From NCBI GenBank assembly GCA_964448105.1, contig CAYUVK010000025.1:1-52652 (forward strand): 52,652 nucleotides of DNA, in the 5' to 3' direction. Under the pieces are notes generated by a model that searched no databases, was not told where the DNA came from, and worked only from the letters and a program-made list of their open reading frames with translations. The translations under genes were made by a program, and so were the position numbers. Below, in pieces: positions 8,860 through 16,902 of this stretch (within the stretch, counting starts at the first letter, position 1; every line of letters begins with the position of its first letter). Source of the stretch: CAVQBP01 sp964448105. GTDB lineage: Bacteria; Bacteroidota; Ignavibacteria; Ignavibacteriales; Ignavibacteriaceae.

Positions 8860-8888
8860 GATTCATCCCGGATTAACCGAGATGAATC
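8860..8888. terminator. Hairpin after the aminomutase gene
   Basis: GATTCATCCCGG (8860-8871) pairs with CCGAGATGAATC (8877-8888) with one mismatch and a 5-nt loop. It sits 15 nt beyond the kamA stop on the minus strand. The T-run is poor on that strand and better (CTCCTTTTC) on the plus strand, so it may work as a two-way barrier between convergent genes. Confidence 0.6.
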
Positions 8889-8903
8889 TCCTTTTCGATA
8901 AAT

Positions 8904-10076
8904 CTAATCCTCGACTTCTTCAAGAACAGGCACTTCAAGTTCGAATAAATTAGGTTCGTTTACTTTTGCTTTGCCATTCTTTCTGTTGGCTTTTACTTTA
9001 TAAGTTCTGCCGAATTTGCTGTTAGGATTATTACGGTCGTTATAATTTTTATAAGAGTATACCTTGTTCTGGTAATTCCTTAAAATTATTTTTTCTTCAT
9101 CATGGTGAAGTACATAATTGGGAATGATAGGTATTTTACCACCACCGCCGGGAGCATCAATAACAAAATGAGGAATTGCAAGCCCGCTTGTATGACCGCG
9201 AAGATTTTCTATAATTTCAAGGCCTGTTTCAAGAGAAGTTCTGAAATGATTTGCTCCTTTGGTTTCATCGGCCATATACATATAGTATGGACGAACTCTG
9301 ATCTTCAATAATTTTTGCAATAACTCTTTTACTACTTTATGGTCATCATTTACACCTTTCATCAAAACCATCTGGTTTCCAACAGGAACGCCGGCATTAG
9401 CAAGCATTTCGCATGCCTTAGAGCTTTCCGGTGTAATTTCCCATGGATGATTGAAATGCGTATTAACATAAACCGGATGATATTTTTTTATCATATTGCA
9501 AAGTTCTGGAGTTATCCTTTGCGGCAGTACGCAGGGCATTTTGGTCCCGAGTCTTATAATTTCAAGATGAGGAATAGATCTTAATCTTTTTAAGATTTTC
9601 TCCAACATAACATCGGTTAACATTAAGGGATCACCCCCGGAAAGAATAACATCTCTTATCTCGTTATGTTTTTCAATATATTTAAATGCACTCTCCAAAC
9701 CTTTCATAGAGATTTTTTCATAGTCGCCAACTTTTCTTTTCCTGGTGCAGAAGCGGCAATATAATCCACACTGGCTTGTAACTAAAAAGAGAACTCTATC
9801 CGGGTAGCGGTGAGTAATATTCGGAACGGGACTCATTGCATCTTCCATCAGCGGATCTTCTTCTGCATCAAAATCTTCCAGTTCCATTCTGTCGGGTACG
9901 CATTGGCGCCAAATCGGATCTCCCGGGTATCTAATTAAGCTTAGATAATAAGGATTGATCCTTGCCTGGAAAAATTCATCCAGGTCCTCGGCATCTTGCC
10001 TGTCGATCCCAAATTTTTCTACAAGCTGATCTACAGAATGAATACTGTCTCTTATCATTTGCTGCCACAGTTCCAT
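8904..10076 (-). CDS. kamA: Lysine 2,3-aminomutase (KamA-family radical SAM)
   Basis: A 390-aa radical-SAM enzyme predicted to convert L-lysine to beta-lysine using PLP and a 4Fe-4S cluster. The cluster motif CxxxCxxC is C103, C107 and C110 in CGLYCRFCTRKRK. The PLP lysine is K314 in DAPGGGGKIP. The two aspartates that bind the lysine side-chain amine in the clostridial enzyme (D293, D330) have counterparts D270 (YMADETKG) and D307 (VIDAPGG); glutamate-type enzymes differ at these sites. The carboxylate-binding Arg corresponds to R112. The start has a good AGAGGA site. It is the last gene of a four-gene operon, 20 nt after the GNAT gene. An EpmB-like role is less likely: the protein is longer and there is no EF-P gene nearby. 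Confidence 0.88.
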   Translation of the reverse strand: MELWQQMIRDSIHSVDQLVEKFGIDRQDAEDLDEFFQARINPYYLSLIRYPGDPIWRQCVPDRMELEDFDAEEDPLMEDAMSPVPNITHRYPDRVLFLVTSQCGLYCRFCTRKRKVGDYEKISMKGLESAFKYIEKHNEIRDVILSGGDPLMLTDVMLEKILKRLRSIPHLEIIRLGTKMPCVLPQRITPELCNMIKKYHPVYVNTHFNHPWEITPESSKACEMLANAGVPVGNQMVLMKGVNDDHKVVKELLQKLLKIRVRPYYMYMADETKGANHFRTSLETGLEIIENLRGHTSGLAIPHFVIDAPGGGGKIPIIPNYVLHHDEEKIILRNYQNKVYSYKNYNDRNNPNSKFGRTYKVKANRKNGKAKVNEPNLFELEVPVLEEVED

Positions 10077-10096
10077 GACTATCCTCTGGTTTGTTC

Positions 10097-10570
10097 TTAT
10101 TTGTTGAAAAACTTTCCGAAAATAATTAGTGAATTACCCACTGCATAGAAATCGTTTATCTGGGCAATCACTGAGAAATTATTTCTCAAATAAAAATTCC
10201 TAGTTTTTTCATAGCTTTGCTTTGAAGATGTTTCAGCCAAAAGCCATCTGCCTTGTTTTTCAAGAACAAAATTTTCTGCATGCTGCAGTAATTTTCTGCC
10301 AATACCTTTTATTTTGGATTCCGGATCGACTGCGATCCAGTATAAATCATAAACTGCGTCTGTTAACGGGCGTCTACCCGTGCAATGATACCCGTAAATT
10401 TTTCCTTCTTCTTCATAAACAAAAACATTATAGTCTGTTTGTTCAATATCCGAAGCAGCAATGTTAACCAATTCCATGCCAACTTTTACTTCGGCTTCCG
10501 AAAAAATCGGGATCTTATTTAAAATTTTTTCAACCTCTCCGGCATCAGCTTGCTTTAACTTCCGTATCAT
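10097..10570 (-). CDS. GNAT-family N-acetyltransferase
   Basis: A 157-aa single-domain acetyltransferase. The acetyl-CoA motif A is visible in WIAVDPESKIKGIGRKLL (about residues 74-91), with strand and helix elements of the GNAT fold on both sides (VYEEEGKIYGYHC; YEKTRNFYLRNNF). It is much shorter than the AblB beta-lysine acetyltransferase, so I do not call it ablB, although its position between a KamA and two ligases makes beta-lysine or a product made from it a natural candidate substrate. Its start overlaps the end of the upstream ATP-grasp gene by 26 nt, and kamA follows 20 nt later. Confidence 0.8.
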   Translation of the reverse strand: MIRKLKQADAGEVEKILNKIPIFSEAEVKVGMELVNIAASDIEQTDYNVFVYEEEGKIYGYHCTGRRPLTDAVYDLYWIAVDPESKIKGIGRKLLQHAENFVLEKQGRWLLAETSSKQSYEKTRNFYLRNNFSVIAQINDFYAVGNSLIIFGKFFNK

Positions 10571-11621
10571 GTTTCTTTCTATTGAATACTTGATGACGAC
10601 TCAATGCAAAGTTTGCAATTGTAAACAATAACTCTTGATGAGAAATTCCTGCAGCCGAAGCAGCCCTTGAAAAGCCCGAATCAAAAGAAATATCAGGATT
10701 GGGATTAACTTCAACTACATAAGGGATCTTATCTTTGAGTCTTATATCTACTCGCGCATAATCCCTGCAATTTAATGCTTCAAATGATTCTAGAGCGATT
10801 TTTTCAATTTTATCTTTAATTTTTTTATTTAAAATTGCCGGACATTTTGGTTTTGTATTTTCATAATAAACACTTTTTGAAATCCACTTCCCGTCGTACG
10901 TTACAATCTTCGGCAGCCGTTCCGGTAAACCGGTAAATTTAATTTCTGAAATCGGGAGAACTCTGCCGCCAAGAACTGCAGCGTTAAGTTCCCGCCCATC
11001 AATATATTCTTCTATTATAATTTCCTGCCTGTATGTTCGAAGTAAAAAATTTAATTGTTTTTTTAGTTGAGTGAAATTTTTTACCACTGAAAATTCCGAT
11101 ATACCTATACTTGCATCCTCATTAAGTAATTTTAGAATTACCGGAAAAGACAAATGGAAATTTTTTCCAGTAATTTTTTCTTTCGGTTTTACCGTTATAT
11201 AATCCGGAGTAGGAATTCCAAATGATCTTAGAATGTTTTTAGCTTTAGCCTTATTAAGACAATTACCCAGGCAGGCTGGTAAGTTGCCGGTGAATTCATA
11301 ACCCAATAATTGAAAAACTCCCGCCATACAATATTCATAAGAGGCAACCCCTTCAACCGATTCAACGAAATTAAAAATAACGTCCGGTGAGGAATTATTA
11401 ATCCTAGTTATTGTATGCTCAACATTTCTATCAATTGACAGTGTATCAACTGAACGAAAATATTTAGAAAGTTTATTTTTAATACTTTTTATTTCTTTTG
11501 AGAATCCGTTTTCAGACAGGTCATCGAAGGATAAACCTTTTTTTGCAGGCTTACCATTATAAATTGGGAAGATGCTAAATGGAGAATTATAGCAAACTAA
11601 AATTTTAGCATTAATCTTCAT
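10545..11621 (-). CDS. ATP-grasp ligase, D-Ala-D-Ala ligase-like (second copy)
   Basis: A 358-aa ATP-grasp protein of the D-alanine-D-alanine ligase type. An N-terminal Rossmann-like part includes VIFNFVESVEGVASYEY. The central ATP-binding region has FPVILKLLNEDASIGIS and IIIEEYIDGRELNAAV. The metal-binding end is RDYARVDIRLKD followed by VVEVNPNPDIS. The glycine-rich loop reads NEDASIGIS where housekeeping Ddl usually has QGSSVGIS, so the substrate may differ. It overlaps the upstream ligase by 4 nt (ATGA type) and the downstream GNAT gene by 26 nt. A role in cell-wall D-Ala-D-Ala synthesis is possible but less likely than joining amino acids in this operon's own pathway. Confidence 0.82.
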   Translation of the reverse strand: MKINAKILVCYNSPFSIFPIYNGKPAKKGLSFDDLSENGFSKEIKSIKNKLSKYFRSVDTLSIDRNVEHTITRINNSSPDVIFNFVESVEGVASYEYCMAGVFQLLGYEFTGNLPACLGNCLNKAKAKNILRSFGIPTPDYITVKPKEKITGKNFHLSFPVILKLLNEDASIGISEFSVVKNFTQLKKQLNFLLRTYRQEIIIEEYIDGRELNAAVLGGRVLPISEIKFTGLPERLPKIVTYDGKWISKSVYYENTKPKCPAILNKKIKDKIEKIALESFEALNCRDYARVDIRLKDKIPYVVEVNPNPDISFDSGFSRAASAAGISHQELLFTIANFALSRHQVFNRKKHDTEVKAS

Positions 11622-12688
11622 ATAATATTATATCTTTTAGCAGCCTCTAAAAGAACACTATTAATCATATCATTATAATTTAATCCAACTGCCCGTGCAG
11701 CTTTCGGAAAACATGAGTTCTCTTCCGGATTTGGTAAAATTCCCGGAAGAGGATTAATTTCGATAATATTTGGCTCACCGTTTTTATCAAGCCGGATATC
11801 AATCCTGCTCCAATCCCTGCATCTTAGAGTATTGTATGCTCTTAAAGCGGTATCTTTAATTTTTGCTGCAAGACTTTTATCTAACTGTGCCGGGCAGGTA
11901 AAAACATCAAGAGGATTTTCTTTCGTATCCAATATCCATTTTGCTTCGTATGAATATAACGGAATAAAATCCTCGGGAAATTCTTTAAAATTTATTTCCA
12001 CAATTGGTAAAACCCGCGCGGTTTTACCGTTACCGAGAATTGCAACGGTAAATTCCCGGCCGGGTAAAAACTCTTCTATTAAAGCCGGTTGATTGTATTC
12101 GAATAATATTCTCTCTACTTCATTTGCTAACTCATTTAAATTGTTTACAAATGAAGAAGAGAAAATACCCTTGCTGGAACCTTCTGATATTGGTTTTACA
12201 ATAAGCGGGAATTCTATTTTTAATTTTGTTGTATGGTTTACGTTATCTGCTACTAAAAATTTTGAGTTAGGGATTTTATAATATGACAAGATTTCTTTTG
12301 TACGGGCTTTATCAAGGCATATTGAAAGTGTTAGAGGATCGGAACCGGTATAAGGTATCTGAAGCATCTCAAGCATTGAAGGAATTTGCGCTTCCCTGCC
12401 ATTACCGTTAAAGCCTTCGGCAATATTAAAAACAATGTCTGGTTTGAATTCTCTAAACTTTTCAAATGCAGATTGATCTGCTTCGATCATAATTACGTTG
12501 TGAACGCATTCGATCGCGCCTTTAACAGCATTTATTGTTTCCCAGGTATCCCACTCAGCATAAGTGTCTACTAAAATTTTTTCCTTCGATTTTAGTTCGT
12601 TTAAAATAGGGGATAAATTTTCTTGGAAAGTTTCACTTTCAGGTTTGACATTAAAGGTTAATGCAACATTCAGTCTTAAGTTACTCAA
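11618..12688 (-). CDS. ATP-grasp ligase, D-Ala-D-Ala ligase-like (first copy)
   Basis: A 356-aa paralogue of the next gene and the first gene of the operon. It has DIVFNIAEGFNGNGREAQ, the lid loop PISEGSSKGI, the EEFLPGREFTVAI strand, and the end motif CRDWSRIDIRL followed by IIEINPLPGI, close to the EVNTLPG of true Ddl. It keeps the more standard ATP-grasp residues of the pair. It is translationally coupled (4-nt overlap) to the second ligase. Two different ligases in tandem suggest either two successive peptide bonds or a two-subunit enzyme; the sequence does not say which. Confidence 0.82.
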   Translation of the reverse strand: MSNLRLNVALTFNVKPESETFQENLSPILNELKSKEKILVDTYAEWDTWETINAVKGAIECVHNVIMIEADQSAFEKFREFKPDIVFNIAEGFNGNGREAQIPSMLEMLQIPYTGSDPLTLSICLDKARTKEILSYYKIPNSKFLVADNVNHTTKLKIEFPLIVKPISEGSSKGIFSSSFVNNLNELANEVERILFEYNQPALIEEFLPGREFTVAILGNGKTARVLPIVEINFKEFPEDFIPLYSYEAKWILDTKENPLDVFTCPAQLDKSLAAKIKDTALRAYNTLRCRDWSRIDIRLDKNGEPNIIEINPLPGILPNPEENSCFPKAARAVGLNYNDMINSVLLEAAKRYNII

Positions 12689-12895
12689 GGAAGATAAAAT
12701 TATTTTTCCTTTAAATTTTTTTTGTTAGCAAATATAACTAATAAAATTTTTAAGTCAATAATTTTTTTTGATTTATATAAAAAAAATTTTTTTAAAAAAT
12801 ATTTATGTGCTAGTCATCATTAATATTTTAAAGTATAGTTTTAAAAATATTTTTAAATCTGATTGGATAACTGCAAAGAAAATTAATAAAATTGC
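12689..12895. promoter_or_regulatory. A/T-tract region upstream of the ligase operon
   Basis: This 207-nt gap separates the recG stop from the start of the ligase operon and must hold the operon promoter. It is extremely AT-rich with repeated runs of A or T up to 8-9 nt (for example around 12712-12722 and 12779-12800), as in bent DNA or UP-element regions. I see no clear operator or riboswitch. Confidence 0.4.
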
Positions 12896-15127
12896 TTAAG
12901 CTATCTTAGCATATTGAAGATTGCCGGAATAATTCTTAATTAAATTTTGTTTGATGATCTGATTTTGCGGAGAGCTTATGTGAGGATCAGTTTCAATTAA
13001 TTCGAATGCAGAAGTTTTTGCCTGCATTAATAAATCAGTGTCACTTATTAAATCTGCAAATTTAAGATCAGGGAAACCGCTTTGTTTAGTGCTGAAGATA
13101 TCACCGGGACCTCTTAACTTCAAATCTATTTCAGCAATCTTGAATCCATCTTTATGCTTTACCATAGACTGCAGTCTAACAGCAGTTTTATATTTTTCAA
13201 TTTGTGACGATGACATGTAATTGATATCAAGATTATTCAGCGCAAGCTTTCCTTCAGGTACAAATCCCTTTTTAGTAACAAGTATACAATACGCCTGAAC
13301 ATTCCCTCTGCCTATTCTTCCCCTTAATTGATGCAACTGTGAAAGTCCAAAGCGATGTGCATCATTAATTAAAATAATGTTAGCATCGGGGATATCGATA
13401 CCGACTTCGATAACAGTTGTAGCAATCAATACATCATATTTTTTTGATAGGAACAATTGCATGGCTTGTTCTTTTTGCTGCCATGACATTTTACCATGGA
13501 TTAACCCGATATTTAAATTATTTAAATAGGTGTTTTTTAATTCATTATAATAAGTTTCAGCAGCTTTCAACTCCAGTTTTTCAGATTCTTCTACAAGCGG
13601 ATAGACTATAAAAGATTGATATCCTTCTTCCTTTTTATCCGAAATAAATTTATAAATTGCCGGAAGTTTACTTTCATCCCTTAAGATTGTTTTAACCGGC
13701 TTGCGGTTTTGCGGCATTTCATCAATAGTTGAAATATCCAGATCGCCGTACAAAGTCATCGATAAAGTCCTCGGAATAGGCGTTGCGCTCATAACAATTA
13801 CATCCGGTGTTGAACCTTTACTTTGTAGTTTTGCTCTTTGGGCAACACCAAATCTGTGCTGTTCATCAATTATAACTAAACCGAGATTTTTAAAAATTAC
13901 TTTTTCTTCAAACAGAGCGTGGGTACCGACAATTATATTAGCTTCCTGCAATTCCATATTTTGGAGATTTTTTTCTTGTGCAGATCTGGTTTGTCCGCCT
14001 AAAAGTAAACTAACTTTTATTATTTGATTCGAATTAGATTGTTTCTTTAAACTTTTTAGTGGCTTAAGCAGTCTTGAAATATTTTTAGCATGCTGGTCGG
14101 CTAAAATTTCCGTTGGAGCCATTAAAACAGCCTGGAATCCATTATCAACGGCAATAAGCATTGCGATTAATGCAACAATAGTCTTCCCGCTTCCAACATC
14201 TCCTTGAAGAAGGCGGTTCATAGGAGAAGGTGATTCCATATCTCTTTTTATTTCACTTAAGACTTTTAGCTGCGCTTTTGTCAGGTGGAAAGGAAGAGTC
14301 TTTAAAAAATTAGGAATCAATTTCGATTTGATACCCATGGAATTTCCGGAAAGCTTTGTCTTATAATTTGATTTCCTCAAAGCAACAAGTGTTTCGAGAC
14401 AAAAAAACTCTTCAAATTTAAACCTTCTTAAAGCTGTCAGAAGTTTTTCTTTAGTTGCAGGATAGTGAAAGTTTTTCACCGCTTCCTTTATTCCCAACAA
14501 ATTGTGTTCGGTAATTATTTCTTCAGTCAACGTTTCTTCAAGATGATTAACATAATTTTCAACTGCAAAGCTTATAATTTTTCTTAAACTGAAATCTCCA
14601 ATATTTTTTTCTTTTAATTCCTTAGGTATCCTGTAGAAAGGAATTATTTTCCCCGTATTTAAAAAACTTTGTGATTCATCTTCAGTTATCCTGTCAAAAT
14701 CAGGATGAACAAACTGTAGGTTGCCGTATTTTGAAAAAGCAGGTTTTCCTGAGATTGCAAAAATATCTCCTTCGTTAAAAACAGTATAAAAATATTTTGC
14801 CCCCTGAAACCATACACATTCAAAAAATCCTGTTTGGTCTCTAAGTTGAACCTTCATAATTTCACGTTTACCAAATCTTCTATTTTCCTTATCCATAACT
14901 TTTGCGATGATAGTTAATTCGCCATCAAACCCGTTTGTTAAGTATTCAAAAGCTTTTGATGCGGAAACAGTTGTTGTCCTATCTAAATGTTTGGAAGGGA
15001 AAAAGAATAGGATATCCCGGATTGTTTCTATTCCAATCTTCTTAAATGCCTCGGCTCTTTTAGGTCCCACTGATTTTAAATATTGGACCGATTGGCTCAG
15101 AATATTCTCTTTTGTTGAAATCATCAT
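12896..15127 (-). CDS. recG: ATP-dependent DNA helicase RecG
   Basis: A 743-aa superfamily 2 helicase that remodels stalled replication forks and branched DNA. The N-terminal wedge region with its OB fold covers about residues 1-220 (including VQLRDQTGFFECVWFQG). The motor follows: Walker A GDVGSGKT at 309-316, the Q-type FHLTKAQ just before it, motif II DEQH in IIDEQHRFGVAQRAKL, motif III MSATPIPRT, and motif VI QLRGRIGRG. It is somewhat longer than E. coli RecG (693 aa). ATGs stand at 15127 and 15124, and either could be the start. It appears monocistronic, with 223 nt to gpsA upstream. Confidence 0.95.
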   Translation of the reverse strand: MMISTKENILSQSVQYLKSVGPKRAEAFKKIGIETIRDILFFFPSKHLDRTTTVSASKAFEYLTNGFDGELTIIAKVMDKENRRFGKREIMKVQLRDQTGFFECVWFQGAKYFYTVFNEGDIFAISGKPAFSKYGNLQFVHPDFDRITEDESQSFLNTGKIIPFYRIPKELKEKNIGDFSLRKIISFAVENYVNHLEETLTEEIITEHNLLGIKEAVKNFHYPATKEKLLTALRRFKFEEFFCLETLVALRKSNYKTKLSGNSMGIKSKLIPNFLKTLPFHLTKAQLKVLSEIKRDMESPSPMNRLLQGDVGSGKTIVALIAMLIAVDNGFQAVLMAPTEILADQHAKNISRLLKPLKSLKKQSNSNQIIKVSLLLGGQTRSAQEKNLQNMELQEANIIVGTHALFEEKVIFKNLGLVIIDEQHRFGVAQRAKLQSKGSTPDVIVMSATPIPRTLSMTLYGDLDISTIDEMPQNRKPVKTILRDESKLPAIYKFISDKKEEGYQSFIVYPLVEESEKLELKAAETYYNELKNTYLNNLNIGLIHGKMSWQQKEQAMQLFLSKKYDVLIATTVIEVGIDIPDANIILINDAHRFGLSQLHQLRGRIGRGNVQAYCILVTKKGFVPEGKLALNNLDINYMSSSQIEKYKTAVRLQSMVKHKDGFKIAEIDLKLRGPGDIFSTKQSGFPDLKFADLISDTDLLMQAKTSAFELIETDPHISSPQNQIIKQNLIKNYSGNLQYAKIA

Positions 15128-15350
15128 TAAAAAATAAATTAACCATTTTGAAATTTCAATAAATAAAAAATATTGGGTAATTAAATATTGAAATAAAAAA
15201 ATTATTGTTTAATGTAATGAAGCTAATTTCCCCGCATTATGTTTAGTTAATAATTTGTTTAAGCAAATAAATGAAGAAAATATATTTGCATTTAATCCGA
15301 AATCGTCAATTCTTCCAAAAGGAATAGCTATGCCAGAAATCCAAAATTCT

Positions 15351-16346
15351 CTATTCCATCTTCATGTCGCGGGTCATAAGATCGGTAGTTGCCTTAACAG
15401 GATCCTTATCTTCAAATAGGATTTTAAAAACTTCATCGGTTATTGGAGTTTCAACTTCATACTTTTTTGAAAGCTGTGAAGCTGATCTGCTTGTTTCAAC
15501 CCCTTCGGCAATCATTTGCATTGACTTTAAGACTTGCTTTAGTTTTTTTCCTGCACCGATTTGTTCACCGACATACCTGTTACGGCTATGCCTGCTCATG
15601 CATGTAACAATTAAATCGCCCATACCGGACAAGCCTGCAAAAGTTTCAGGGGAAGCACCCATAGCAACACCTAATCTTGAAATTTCTGCTATACCTCTTG
15701 TCATAATTGCAGCCTTTGTATTATCACCGAATTTTGCTCCGTCAACGATACCGGCCCCAATTGCAATTACGTTTTTAAATGATCCGCCTAATTCAACTCC
15801 GCAAACATCAATTGATCCGTAAACTCTAAAATATGAAGTTATGAAAGAAGCCTGGATTGATTTTGATGTTTCAACACTTTGAGAAGCAGCTACAACTGCT
15901 GTCGGTATTCTCCTGCTTACTTCTTCTGCATGGCTAGGTCCCGACAACACTCCGATTTGATCCGAATCTATTTGAGGGAAAACTTCTTTAAGCATTTGCG
16001 ACATGGTCATTAGAGAATTATTTTCGATTCCTTTAGCTACACTTACAAGGATAGCATCTTTTATGCTTGAAAATTTTACTTCTTTAATAACTTTTCGTAA
16101 GAATTGAGAGGGGATTGCTAAAACGATCAAATTTTGGTTAGTAGTCGCTTCTTCCAGGTCATGAATAATTTTTATTTCTTGCGGAATTTCTATACCCGGC
16201 AGGAACTCTTCATTAACCCGGGTTTTGTTGAGAACTTTAACATAATGCTTTTCATACTCTCTTAAAGTTACTTTGTGTCCGTTATAATGAAGCAGAATTG
16301 CAAGAGTAGTTCCCCAGCCTCCTGCTCCTAAAACTGAAATTTTCAT
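15351..16346 (-). CDS. gpsA: Glycerol-3-phosphate dehydrogenase [NAD(P)+]
   Basis: A 331-aa enzyme that makes sn-glycerol-3-phosphate from dihydroxyacetone phosphate for phospholipid synthesis. The nucleotide-binding loop VLGAGGWGTTLA is at the very N-terminus (residues 5-16). SVAKGIE marks the central region, and the catalytic lysine is in ELGGSFKNVIAIGAGI. The substrate-binding RHSRNRYVGE segment lies in the C-terminal domain. It stands alone between recG and the plus-strand gene at 16486. PlsY, the acyltransferase that uses its product, is encoded at 18612-19271. Confidence 0.95.
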   Translation of the reverse strand: MKISVLGAGGWGTTLAILLHYNGHKVTLREYEKHYVKVLNKTRVNEEFLPGIEIPQEIKIIHDLEEATTNQNLIVLAIPSQFLRKVIKEVKFSSIKDAILVSVAKGIENNSLMTMSQMLKEVFPQIDSDQIGVLSGPSHAEEVSRRIPTAVVAASQSVETSKSIQASFITSYFRVYGSIDVCGVELGGSFKNVIAIGAGIVDGAKFGDNTKAAIMTRGIAEISRLGVAMGASPETFAGLSGMGDLIVTCMSRHSRNRYVGEQIGAGKKLKQVLKSMQMIAEGVETSRSASQLSKKYEVETPITDEVFKILFEDKDPVKATTDLMTRDMKME

Positions 16347-16485
16347 CGCTGCCTATTTAAAACTTAAAATAATAAACATAAAATAATACTTAATATCAAT
16401 TTCATATTCAACTTGATATTATGTAGGTTTGCTTATATAGCTTTAAAGTTAAAATTTTCTTTGAAAAGTAATAATAATAGTCTAC

Positions 16486-16833
16486 ATGAAAAAAGAAAAT
16501 CAAATTAAAGCGGTAATGAATATCGAAAAAGGAGAGGAAATTATAGGGGCCTGGATTACACCTAAAATACCGGAAATTGGATTTTATAAGCTTTTAGCAA
16601 AGCAAAAAAAAGATGGGTCCTGCGAATGGGTGCATTTTATCCAAAGAATCAATGGAGAAAAGGACAGCTTCTTTCGCGGAGAGGTTAAGTCAAAAGAAGA
16701 AATCGAAAAAGTTGTAGCAGGAATAAATGCTGCACTTTCAAAAACTTTTGGAATTGAGTGTAAATTAAAATTAGGTAATCCGGGTGTATATTCTCTTAAT
16801 GGAAGAAATTTGGACAATGGCTCTGTAAATTGA
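16486..16833 (+). CDS. Conserved-looking protein of unknown function
   Basis: A 115-aa soluble protein that I do not recognise. It begins MKKENQIKAVMNIEKGEE and has an alternating strand pattern (EIIGAWITPKIPEIGFYKLLAKQKKDG; CEWVHFIQRI), then a helix (SKEEIEKVVAGINAALSKTFG), which suggests a small alpha+beta fold. There is no signal peptide or membrane segment. Codon use and composition match the neighbours. It starts divergently from gpsA (139 nt apart) and is followed 69 nt later by the arabinofuranosidase gene, with which it may share a transcript. The reading frame is clean and likely real. Confidence 0.6.
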   Translation: MKKENQIKAVMNIEKGEEIIGAWITPKIPEIGFYKLLAKQKKDGSCEWVHFIQRINGEKDSFFRGEVKSKEEIEKVVAGINAALSKTFGIECKLKLGNPGVYSLNGRNLDNGSVN

Positions 16834-16902
16834 ATATAATTTTCTGTAAGGAAAAAATTTAATTTTAATAAAACTTTTATCTTTTAAATTGAAGGGTACA
16901 AA

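Noticed and set aside
10545..12688. Calling the two ATP-grasp genes ddlA and ddlB
   Set aside because: The operon context with an aminomutase and an acetyltransferase and the altered lid loop of the second copy make a housekeeping D-Ala-D-Ala role uncertain, so no symbol was given.
15364..15822. 152-codon plus-strand frame inside gpsA
   Set aside because: It is antisense to the conserved C-terminal half of gpsA and has no independent support.
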